64,000 bases of DNA, from positions 992,001-1,056,000 of the forward strand of contig NZ_JACHNV010000001.1 of the NCBI RefSeq assembly GCF_014199535.1, written 5' to 3'. Origin of the DNA: Hymenobacter latericoloratus (lineage in GTDB: Bacteria; Bacteroidota; Bacteroidia; Cytophagales; Hymenobacteraceae). Made by a program: the position numbers and the translations under genes. The notes under the pieces are model-generated. The model was given only the letters and a program-made list of their open reading frames with translations. It had not been told where the DNA came from and did not search any database. This document shows positions 15,380-22,693 of this stretch, piece by piece (the first letter of the stretch is position 1; each line of letters starts with the position of its first letter).

Positions 15380-16306
15380 TTGTCTTTCCGTCCTCAGGTT
15401 CAGAAGCTTGCTGCCCTCACCGGCCACCGCGACTGTGTGTACGCCCTGGCCGGCACGGCCGGGCAGGATACATTCTACTCAGCCGGGGCCGATGGCCTGG
15501 TGGCCGCCTGGAGCGTGACGACCCCCGAGCAGGACGGCGAGCTGGTGGCCAAAGTGGAAAACTCGGTGTATGCCCTGCGGCATCTTCCTGACCGGAATCT
15601 GCTGGTACTAGGCCACAACTTCCAGGGTATTCAGGTGATTGACCTGGCCGAAAAGAAACTGGCCTACGCCACGGCCCTACCCCCAGCAGCCATTTTCGAT
15701 CTGGCGTATTCCGAAGCCCGGCAGCGCCTCTACGTAGCCCTCGGCGATGGTACCCTGGCCGTGCTGCGCGCCCCCGATTTCAAGGTCGAAACCCTGGTGC
15801 GGCTCTCCGGAAAAAGCCTGCGCTGCCTGGCCCTGCACGAGGAACGCAACGAGTTGGCCGTAGGTGGCTCCGACTGGCAGGTGCGCATTCTGGACACCAA
15901 CTCCTTGCAGGTAAAATACGTCATCGAAGGAGCGACCAACTCGGTATTCACGGCCGGCTACTCGCCCGACGGGCGCTACCTGCTCACGGCCGGCCGCGAT
16001 GCGCACCTGCGCATCTGGGAGGTGGCGGCCGGCTACCGGGAGCACCGCACCCTGGTGGCCCACATGTTCACCATCAACCACCTGACTTTTTCGCCCGACG
16101 GCGCCCTGCTGGCTACCTGCAGCATGGACAAGAGCATTAAGCTCTGGGATGCCCGCTCCTGGGAGCTGCTGCGGGTAGTAGACCGCGCCCGCCACGCCGG
16201 CCACGGCACCTCCGTAAACAAGTTATTTTGGCCGGGAAGGCAGAATAGGCTAGTTTCGTGTAGCGACGACCGTAGCCTTGCGGTGTGGCAGCTTGGCGCA
16301 GAGTAG
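15380..16306 (+). CDS. WD40 repeat protein
   Basis: A 308-residue protein consisting of WD40 repeats, a seven-bladed propeller used for protein-protein contacts. Clear repeats are LTGHRDCVYALAG to LVAAWSVT, VFTAGYSPDGRYLLTAGRDAHLRIWEV, INHLTFSPDGALLATCSMDKSIKLWDA and NRLVSCSDDRSLAVWQL; the central blades are more divergent. No signal peptide, so cytoplasmic. The TTG at 15380 (SFRPQVQKLAAL) is the plausible start given the TATCTTTG promoter 32 bases before; an ATG does not occur nearby in frame. It is followed by the DivIVA-domain gene on the same strand. Partner unknown. Confidence 0.85.
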   Translation: MSFRPQVQKLAALTGHRDCVYALAGTAGQDTFYSAGADGLVAAWSVTTPEQDGELVAKVENSVYALRHLPDRNLLVLGHNFQGIQVIDLAEKKLAYATALPPAAIFDLAYSEARQRLYVALGDGTLAVLRAPDFKVETLVRLSGKSLRCLALHEERNELAVGGSDWQVRILDTNSLQVKYVIEGATNSVFTAGYSPDGRYLLTAGRDAHLRIWEVAAGYREHRTLVAHMFTINHLTFSPDGALLATCSMDKSIKLWDARSWELLRVVDRARHAGHGTSVNKLFWPGRQNRLVSCSDDRSLAVWQLGAE

Positions 16307-16419
16307 ATGGTAATAGGTAGTAAAACCATCGGTTTTGCCCCGTGGCCGGGCAGATACCCGGTGTGCTGCCTCGCTGCCAGTTGCCAGCCCCCCGCCCCCT
16401 ACCCCCCCCCGTACGACCC

Positions 16420-17469
16420 ATGAAAATTACCGCCCTCGATATCCGGCAGAAAACCTTTGAAAAAGCCTTTCGGGGATTAGATAAGGATGAAGTACAAGCC
16501 TTTTTGCTGACGCTTTCCCAGCAGTGGGAGCGGATGGGCGACGAAAACCGGGAGTTGCGCCTCAAGCTGGATCATGCCACCCAGGAAGTACAGAAGATGC
16601 GCGAGGTAGAAACCAGCCTCTACCGCACCCTGAAAACGGCCGAGGACACCGGCAACAGCATTACCGAACAAGCCCAGCGCGACGCTCAGCTGCGTATTCG
16701 GGAGGCCCAGCTGCAGGCCGAGCAATTGCTGGCCGATGCCCGCCAGAAGGCCCGCAGCGTGGTAGAAGATGCCTACCAGCAAGCCGAGCGCACCGTGGCC
16801 GACATGCAGAAGGAAGTAAGCGGCCTGGGCCAGGAGTGCCAGCGCCTGGAAAACCTGCTCGATGGCCTCACCCACGATTTGCACCGCTTGGCTTCCGATG
16901 CGCTGGACAAGGTAGAAAAAGCCCGCAGCCGCCCGAAAACCAGTACGGCCGCCATCCTTTCGCGGGCCGCGAGCGTAAAAGTGAACCGTCCGCGCACCGC
17001 AGACGACTCACCTAAGCCCGATGCTCCTATGTTCGTTTCCACTGCTCCTACTACTTCTGCTGCCGCTGCGGTTGCCGGCGGTTCTGCGGCCAGCTTCTCC
17101 GAGCCGGTAGCGGCCCCGGCGCGTACAGCCTCGCCCGAGAAAACTCCCGCTACCACGGGCTACAATCCTAAACCCGGCCAGCAGCCCGACCCCGGCGCCC
17201 CGGCCCAGCAGCCCGGCCCGGAGATTGAGCGCCCTGGCAGCCCCGGCGAGAACCCCGGCATTTCGCCGGCCCCCCACGTGAACCCGCCGAGCCCCTCACG
17301 GGTCCCCGAGCCCGACGCGCCCCGCGTGGAGCCCCCCGCCCCCGATATTCAGCCCATCGGCCCCGGCCACCCCGAAATCAACCAGCCCGCCCCGGTTACC
17401 CACCCTGGCCAGCCCAGCTTCGCTACGGCGGCCCCGCTGGGTGAGAAGTCGTTTTTCGATGAGCTGTAG
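16420..17469 (+). CDS. DivIVA-domain protein with proline-rich C-terminus
   Basis: Cytoplasmic coiled-coil protein with an N-terminal DivIVA-type membrane-curvature binding segment: KITALDIRQKTFEKAFRGLD and KDEVQAFLLTLSQQWERM match the GpsB/DivIVA start with the conserved F and the pattern D(I/L)xxKxFxxxxRGYxxxEVxxFL. A long coiled coil follows to about residue 170 (heptads in REVETSLYRTLK and AQLQAEQLLADARQKARSV). The last about 150 residues are low-complexity, rich in Pro, Ala and Glu, ending KSFFDEL. ATG 16420 is chosen because the DivIVA motif starts directly there; the 26 codons upstream are non-protein-like. DivIVA proteins organise growth or division sites; the role in this phylum is unclear. 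Confidence 0.8.
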   Translation: MKITALDIRQKTFEKAFRGLDKDEVQAFLLTLSQQWERMGDENRELRLKLDHATQEVQKMREVETSLYRTLKTAEDTGNSITEQAQRDAQLRIREAQLQAEQLLADARQKARSVVEDAYQQAERTVADMQKEVSGLGQECQRLENLLDGLTHDLHRLASDALDKVEKARSRPKTSTAAILSRAASVKVNRPRTADDSPKPDAPMFVSTAPTTSAAAAVAGGSAASFSEPVAAPARTASPEKTPATTGYNPKPGQQPDPGAPAQQPGPEIERPGSPGENPGISPAPHVNPPSPSRVPEPDAPRVEPPAPDIQPIGPGHPEINQPAPVTHPGQPSFATAAPLGEKSFFDEL

Positions 17470-17497
17470 GCCTTTGGCCCTACCCAATCCACTGACA

Positions 17498-17532
17498 CGA
17501 AGCCTGCCTCTCGGGGCAGGCTTCGTTGTTTT
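17498..17532 (+). terminator. intrinsic terminator of DivIVA-domain gene
   Basis: Eleven-bp perfect stem (CGAAGCCTGCC against GGCAGGCTTCG) with a 6-base loop, followed by TTGTTTT. Confidence 0.85.
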
Positions 17533-17690
17533 ACAGAGAGAATTTTAGCCTACCGGAGCAAATAAAGCAGCTGCCCCTGGCCTTGGCTGGGCCCTGGGTA
17601 CTTGTCGGTGGCATTACACGCGCTTTGCTTCCGGCCTGCCCACGCGGCACGGGCAGCACTCCTTAGTTCAACCACTCACCAATTCATCAT

Positions 17691-18047
17691 ATGGGCCAGA
17701 TTGCACTGGAAGGCATGGAGTTTTTCGCCTTTCACGGATACTACGACGAGGAACAGAAAATCGGCAATAAATACGGAATTGACCTCTATATCGATACTGA
17801 TCTGCACGCGGCCGGCGCTTCTGATCAGCTGCGCGAAACCGTGAACTACGAAGTGCTCTATAGGGTGGTGGCCGAGGAAATGCGGGCCCCGGCCCGGTTG
17901 CTGGAGCACCTGGGTCACCGCGTCATGGACCGGGTTCTGGAGGAGTTTCCCTATATCGAAGGGGTGCGGGTCAGCGTCTCGAAGTTTAACCCGCCGCTGG
18001 GGGGCATCTGTCACCGGGCCCGCATTACCCTGGAGCGGCGACGGTAA
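17691..18047 (+). CDS. folB: dihydroneopterin aldolase
   Basis: Cleaves 7,8-dihydroneopterin to 6-hydroxymethyl-dihydropterin and glycolaldehyde in folate synthesis. The 118 residues are the normal length, and the start IALEGMEFFAFHGYYDEEQKIGNKYGIDLYID is the family signature, with the EE and FHG(Y) motif for pterin binding. The segment VNYEVLYRVVAEEM contains the conserved NY of the substrate pocket, and the C-terminal half has VRVSVSKFNPPLGGICHRA, with the KxxPP motif and the active-site Lys. No other folate gene is close, so it seems to be a lone gene, and it converges with the HEAT-like gene. Confidence 0.92.
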   Translation: MGQIALEGMEFFAFHGYYDEEQKIGNKYGIDLYIDTDLHAAGASDQLRETVNYEVLYRVVAEEMRAPARLLEHLGHRVMDRVLEEFPYIEGVRVSVSKFNPPLGGICHRARITLERRR

Positions 18048-18238
18048 CGCCTGCACCTGCCTGTCTGCGGCGGGTAACATGCTGCTACCGGAAGGTTGCC
18101 GCTGGTGTCGCCCGCCCACTGTCTGCCTACCCTTGGCGATAAGCTAAATCAGTAGCCAGCATCCGGGCCAAGCGCCCGGCCGAAAGCTTCCGGCCCTGGG
18201 AGGGGGTAGGGGGGTGGGAGTGTTCCCCCCAACGGCTG

Positions 18239-18880
18239 TCAGCTGAGGCTGGGCGGCGTGAATTGCTTTATCTCGGCTAACAACAGCTCCTGAGCACGCC
18301 GGAAATCCCGGGGACGTTTGTCGCTGACAATGCTGGAGAAAACAGGGTCTTCCCGGAGACTGTTCAGGTCGTCGGTCGGGCTGGGTATGCCGTGAAGCCG
18401 GCGGGCCGCCTGCAGGGCGTGGTAGCGGACCAGATAATCGGGGTGGGCCAGTAAGGCGATGATGCGCTCAACAAGGTCCGCGTTCAGCTGGGCGCGGGTG
18501 TAGTAATAACCCAGGCCCATCAGGACATCAATAAGCGGGTAAGTATCCCGGGTTTCGAGCACGCGCGCTACCTGCTGTAAGTCAAGTTGGGCGGGGTCAA
18601 TCTGGCTGATGGCTTGCAGCACATAGTTTGCCGCCCGGGGCAGGTAGTCGTGCAGGGCGGGTAGGGCAGGCCGGTACCGTAAGTAAGCCAGCCCAAGCAC
18701 CACGCGCGGGTCGGCCGGGCCTTGCCGCAGCGCCCGCACCAGCTCCGCCGCGGCCAGCTCCTGCTCGGCCGCTGAAAGCTGGTTAAGCGTTGCCGCCACG
18801 TCGATAACCGAGTCGTAGCCATCGTGCCAGGCCAGGTAGTTGTCAATGGGACCAAAAAAAGCTTGCCGGAAAAATTCCAT
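18239..18880 (-). CDS. HEAT-like helical repeat protein
   Basis: Unassigned 213-residue protein of repeated helix pairs, for instance AAELVRALRQGPADPRVVLGLAYLRY, VLQAISQIDPAQLDLQQVARVLE and DLVERIIALLAHPDYLVRYHALQAAR, the last being a good HEAT unit. The ATG at 18880 is used; a TTG one codon upstream is in frame. No signal peptide. A TAGCTTTG promoter element lies 38 bases upstream. Such proteins usually act as binding scaffolds; no partner can be named. It diverges from the BlaI-type gene with the operator array between them. Confidence 0.75.
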   Translation of the reverse strand: MEFFRQAFFGPIDNYLAWHDGYDSVIDVAATLNQLSAAEQELAAAELVRALRQGPADPRVVLGLAYLRYRPALPALHDYLPRAANYVLQAISQIDPAQLDLQQVARVLETRDTYPLIDVLMGLGYYYTRAQLNADLVERIIALLAHPDYLVRYHALQAARRLHGIPSPTDDLNSLREDPVFSSIVSDKRPRDFRRAQELLLAEIKQFTPPSLS

Positions 18881-18917
18881 CAAAGAAGAAGTCAGCGCAA
18901 CGGGCGGGGTAGGGCGG

Positions 18918-18925
18918 CAAAGCTA
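18918..18925 (-). promoter_or_regulatory. -7 promoter element (TAnnTTTG) of HEAT-like gene
   Basis: TAGCTTTG on the minus strand, exact consensus, 38 bases upstream of the ATG at 18880. Confidence 0.5.
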
Positions 18926-18970
18926 GAAAGGCTGAGGCAAGTAACTCAGTAGCAGAAAGATTAAATATTA

Positions 18971-19044
18971 TACGAAAAAAATCGTAGATTAAACTTGCTT
19001 CTACGATACGCTTCGTATATGTTTGATGTACGAACTGATTCGTA
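18971..19044 (+). promoter_or_regulatory. three TACGA-N6-TCGTA operators of the BlaI-type repressor
   Basis: Three copies of the 16-bp dyad TACGA-N6-TCGTA occur at 18971-18986, 19002-19017 and 19029-19044, with start-to-start steps of 31 and 27 bases; both half-sites are exact in every copy. The second copy lies between a -33 TTG (18995-18997) and a -7 TATGTTTG (19018-19025), and the third lies right at the expected transcription start. This is the normal layout for autorepression by the repressor encoded 100 bases downstream. Known BlaI/MecI operators are TACA/TGTA dyads, so this is a related but distinct half-site. Confidence 0.8.
19018..19025 (+). promoter_or_regulatory. -7 promoter element (TAnnTTTG) of blaI-blaR1-like operon
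   Basis: TATGTTTG with TTG 20 bases upstream at 18995-18997; both parts of a Bacteroidota promoter are present, overlapped by the operator dyads. Confidence 0.65.
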
Positions 19045-19146
19045 GAAACCGGCTGCCTGTTTTTCCGGCGCGAAGGAAAACAACCGCAGGCAACGGCCGC
19101 GCCTCAGTCGGACGTCTTTTCCCTGGTACCGCTTACCCCTTGTGTG

Positions 19147-19566
19147 ATGAGTAAATCTTCCCTTCCTAAACCCACTGAATCGGAGCTGGAAATTCTGCAG
19201 GTGCTTTGGCAGCACGGCCCCAGCACGGTCCGGTTCGTCAACGACGAGCTGAGTCGCCGGCGCGAGGTGGGCTACACCACTACGCTGAAGCTGTTGCAGC
19301 TGATGCTGGAGAAAGGCCTGGTGCTGCGCGACGACGAGAGCAAAACCCACGTGTACCGCGCGGCAGTGCGGGAAGAGGAAACCCAGGGCCTGCTGATTGA
19401 CAAGTTCGTGGAGTCGGCCTTCGGAGGCTCGGCCATGAAGCTGGTCATGCAGGCCCTGGGCAACCGGCGCACCTCCCGCGAAGAGTTGGCCCAGATTCGG
19501 CGCCTGCTCAACGACATCGAAATCCAAAACGACACAACCCCACCCTCAACCGACGATGCCCCATGA
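19147..19566 (+). CDS. BlaI/MecI/CopY family transcriptional repressor
   Basis: DNA-binding repressor of 139 residues. The winged helix covers about residues 8-75: LPKPTESELEILQVLWQHGP, then VGYTTTLKLLQLMLEKGLV, the recognition region with the TTxxxxLxxLxxKG pattern of BlaI/MecI, and RDDESKTHVYRAAV as wing. The C-terminal half is a helical dimerisation domain (FVESAFGGSAMKLVMQAL). ATG 19147 is used; GTG one codon upstream is also in frame. The stop overlaps the start of the M56 protease gene by four bases (ATGA), so the two are translated together. Three operator dyads lie upstream. By analogy with BlaI, cleavage linked to the M56 sensor relieves repression. Confidence 0.92.
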   Translation: MSKSSLPKPTESELEILQVLWQHGPSTVRFVNDELSRRREVGYTTTLKLLQLMLEKGLVLRDDESKTHVYRAAVREEETQGLLIDKFVESAFGGSAMKLVMQALGNRRTSREELAQIRRLLNDIEIQNDTTPPSTDDAP

Positions 19567-22460
19567 ACTGGCTCGAACAATTGTTGCCGCCCGCGCTGGT
19601 ACGCGCCCTGGGCTGGACGTTAGTGCACTCCCTGTGGCAGGGCGCCGTGGTAGCCCTGGCCCTGGCGGGCTTGTTGCTGCTGTTGCGCCGGCATAGCGCC
19701 GAGGTTCGCTACCGCACCGCTGGCCTGGGGCTGGCCGTGCTGCTGCTGCTGGCGGGCGTCACGTTCGGGCGCTACTATGTAGCTGCTCCTGAGGAAGCCG
19801 CCGTAGCGGGCTACATGGCCGGCGACGAGACGGCGGTGCTGTCCAACGGCCTCGTGCCAGCCGAAGCGGGCATCAGCACGCCTGTACTTCCGGCCGATGG
19901 CCTCGTGACAACGGAGGCTGCTGCCGTGGCAGCCGCTCCCACCGGCCTGCAGGCCTGGCTGGTGTACTTTGATGAGAATATTCCGGTGCTGGTGGCCCTG
20001 TGGCTACTGGGGTTGCTGACTATGACGCTCCGCCTGCTGGGGGGGCTGGCCTACGTGCAGCGCCTGCGCCGTTACCGGGTGCAGCCCTTGGCGCCGGAGT
20101 GGCAGGAGCGGCTCCAGCAGCTGGCTGCCCGAACCGGCCTGCAGCAGCCCATTGAGTTGCTGGAGTCGGCGCTGGTGCGGGTGCCGGTAGTGGTGGGCCA
20201 CCTGCGGCCGGTTATTCTGCTACCCCTTGGTACCGTTATGGGCCTGAGCACTACGTATCTGGAAGCTATTCTGGCCCATGAGCTGGCCCACGTGCAGCGC
20301 CGCGACTACCTCATGAACTTGCTGCAGTCGGTGGCCGAAACGTTGTTTTTCTATCATCCGGCCGTGTGGTTTATTACGGCCTGCCTGCGCACGGAGCGCG
20401 AAAACTGCTGCGATGATGCCGCTACCGCCCTGGTGGGCGGCAACCCCCTGACCGTGGCCCGCGCCCTGGCCGCGCTGGCCGAGCTGAGCGTGGCACCCGA
20501 GCCGGTCAACCAGTTTGCCTTGTCGGCGCTGGGCCACGATGGCTCCGTGCTGGGCCGCATCCGGCGGCTGGTGCAGGGCCGCACGGCCCCTACCTTCTCC
20601 GAGGGGTTTATGGCGGCTTGCGTGGTGCTGGGCGGCATGGTGCTGCTGACCTCGGCCGTGGCCATGGCCGACCCGCGGCCGGCCCCTGGGCAGAAGAGTG
20701 GTAGTGGGGCCCTGGCGCGCCTGCCCTTCCTGGCCGCCGACCCCGATACAACCCGTAAAAAGGGGGAGGTAGCCGCTGAGTTCACTATTCCGGATGCTGA
20801 TGTGCTTAGCCCCCTCGCCCCGCCCCTTTCCCTGCCCGAGGTGCCTGCTGAGGCGCCGGAGCCCGATGAAATAGTGGTGCCCGAGGTAGAAGAAGCAGTA
20901 GCCGCCGCAGAGGCATCGGCCGCTGACGCCGCCGACGACGATGACGACAAAGACAAGAAGAAGCGCCGCAAGGGCGCCCGGCAGGTAGTTGTGGTGCAGG
21001 AGCCCCGCCGGGGTGGGGCCGGAACGGTGGTTATCGAGAAAGACAAAAAGGGGCGGATTACCAACCTCTCGGTGAATGGCCAGCCGGTTGACACGGGCCA
21101 GAATGGCAACAAGAAAAGCCGGAAGTCGGAGCAGCCGGTAGAAGTGATTCGGGTGCCCGCCGACAACAGCTGGTCGAGCAACAATTTCCGGTTCGACGAC
21201 AGCTTTGCCCGCTCCTTCCAGTTTCGGGGCTTTGACGCGGGCGAAATAGCCCGTATCCGCCGCGACGCCGACCGGGCCGTGGCCGATGCCCGCCGCCAGC
21301 TGCGCGAAAATCCGCAGTGGCGCACCAACACCTTCCGCTTCCGCAACGAGCAGACGGAGGCCCTGCGCCGCGCCGAGCAAAGCCTGCGCGAAGCCGTTAA
21401 CAATGCGCGCACGGATGAGGAGCGTGAGAAAATGCAAGAGGCCCTGGAACGCCTCCGCGACCGGCAGGAAAGCCTGCGCGAGCAGCGGCAGGAATGGCTG
21501 CAGGACGAGGCCGAGGAGGCTCGCAGCCTGAACGGGGGCCACTGGAGCGCCGACCTGAATGAAGAACATGCCCGCCGCCTTGGCGAAGCCGCCCGCCGCG
21601 AGGGCGACGTAGCCCGGCGCGAAGGCGACCGGGCCCGGCGGGAAGGCGACATTGCCCGGCGCATCGGGGATTTGGCGCGCCGCCAGGCCACGGCCGATGC
21701 CCGCAAGGACACCCGCGAAGCCAACCGCCTCGGACTGGAAATGAAGGCCCTGGAACGCCAGCTGGAGGCCGCTCACCGCGAAACGGAAGTGGCCCACCGC
21801 GAAACGGAGGCCGCCCACCGCGAAACCGAGCGGGTGGAGCGCACCCTCCGCCCCGGCGGTAGCGCCAGCAGCCCCGCCCGTCGTCCCGGCTCCGCCACCG
21901 AAGATGCGTTGCGTGCGGAGCTGCGCAAGGATGGACTGATCAAGGACACGGAGAATTTCCAGTTCAGCCTTACCCCTACAACCCTCACCGTGAACGGTAA
22001 AAAGCAGTCCACGGCCCTGCGCGACAAATACCTGCGGTTAGTGGAAAAGCAGCGGGGCCGGAAGCTGGGGCCTGCCAGCTCCTACATCATCAACCGCCAA
22101 TCGTCGGGTAGCACTACCAACGGCGGGCCGGGGTGGGCTCCGCAGCCACCGCGTCCGCCCCGGGCGCCCCTGGCCCCGGCGGCCCCGCCCGCTCCCACAG
22201 CTCCCCAGGTACCGGCCCCGCCGCTGCCGCCGGCGCCGCCCCGCGTCAACTCGGATGAGGTGCGGGCCGAGCTGCGCCGGGATGGTTTGCTGGGAGCCAG
22301 TGAAAAGGCGTTTCAGCTTCAGCTCAATGAATCGGGGCTGACGGTGAACGGTAAGAAGCAGCCCGATGAGCTAGCCGAAAAGTACCGCCGCCTGCTGGGC
22401 TCACCCGCCAGCAACGGCGGTAGCACCCGCAGCAACATTCAGATTTCTGTGAGCGAGTAA
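19563..22460 (+). CDS. BlaR1-like M56 metallopeptidase with long coiled coil and duplicated C-terminal module
   Basis: Membrane zinc protease, the sensor partner of the BlaI-type repressor. N-terminal helices (LVHSLWQGAVVALALAGLLLLL and a following one) are followed by further helices near residues 140-160 and the protease core with HELAH at 239-243, plus RTERENCCDDAATAL containing the distal Glu. Another membrane helix is near residues 347-370. The about 590 residues after it are extra: acidic/basic spacer, a heptad-repeat region (ARREGDx repeated four times, AHRETEx three times), and two copies of a module beginning DALRAELRKDGL and DEVRAELRRDGL, each with LTVNGKKQ, near residues 780-830 and 895-945. 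It has no penicillin-binding domain, so the signal is unknown. Length is 965. Confidence 0.9.
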   Translation: MNWLEQLLPPALVRALGWTLVHSLWQGAVVALALAGLLLLLRRHSAEVRYRTAGLGLAVLLLLAGVTFGRYYVAAPEEAAVAGYMAGDETAVLSNGLVPAEAGISTPVLPADGLVTTEAAAVAAAPTGLQAWLVYFDENIPVLVALWLLGLLTMTLRLLGGLAYVQRLRRYRVQPLAPEWQERLQQLAARTGLQQPIELLESALVRVPVVVGHLRPVILLPLGTVMGLSTTYLEAILAHELAHVQRRDYLMNLLQSVAETLFFYHPAVWFITACLRTERENCCDDAATALVGGNPLTVARALAALAELSVAPEPVNQFALSALGHDGSVLGRIRRLVQGRTAPTFSEGFMAACVVLGGMVLLTSAVAMADPRPAPGQKSGSGALARLPFLAADPDTTRKKGEVAAEFTIPDADVLSPLAPPLSLPEVPAEAPEPDEIVVPEVEEAVAAAEASAADAADDDDDKDKKKRRKGARQVVVVQEPRRGGAGTVVIEKDKKGRITNLSVNGQPVDTGQNGNKKSRKSEQPVEVIRVPADNSWSSNNFRFDDSFARSFQFRGFDAGEIARIRRDADRAVADARRQLRENPQWRTNTFRFRNEQTEALRRAEQSLREAVNNARTDEEREKMQEALERLRDRQESLREQRQEWLQDEAEEARSLNGGHWSADLNEEHARRLGEAARREGDVARREGDRARREGDIARRIGDLARRQATADARKDTREANRLGLEMKALERQLEAAHRETEVAHRETEAAHRETERVERTLRPGGSASSPARRPGSATEDALRAELRKDGLIKDTENFQFSLTPTTLTVNGKKQSTALRDKYLRLVEKQRGRKLGPASSYIINRQSSGSTTNGGPGWAPQPPRPPRAPLAPAAPPAPTAPQVPAPPLPPAPPRVNSDEVRAELRRDGLLGASEKAFQLQLNESGLTVNGKKQPDELAEKYRRLLGSPASNGGSTRSNIQISVSE

Positions 22461-22477
22461 AGCACAACACTACCTGC

Positions 22478-22510
22478 CCGGCCGCCGCAATAACGGCGGC
22501 CGGTTTTTTT
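22478..22510 (+). terminator. intrinsic terminator of blaI-blaR1-like operon
   Basis: Ten-bp stem CCGGCCGCCG / CGGCGGCCGG with a 6-base loop, followed by seven T. A classic intrinsic terminator. Confidence 0.92.
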
Positions 22511-22693
22511 ATAGAGAATTCCGAATACAGCAGGCAACGGTTACCCAGGGCAGCGCATCTATTGCAGCATCCCGCCGGCGCTCCGACCCGCGGCGCACTA
22601 CCCCTGGCTTACCGCCTAACCTGCCCCCGCCGGGCAGCCTGCTCACCACCTGTTTTGTACTGCTTGTCCCAGCTTTATTCCCACCGATTTGTT

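Noticed and set aside
20220..21818. A 532-residue minus-strand open frame inside the M56 gene
   Set aside because: Opposite to a continuous coding frame with HELAH and coiled-coil heptads.
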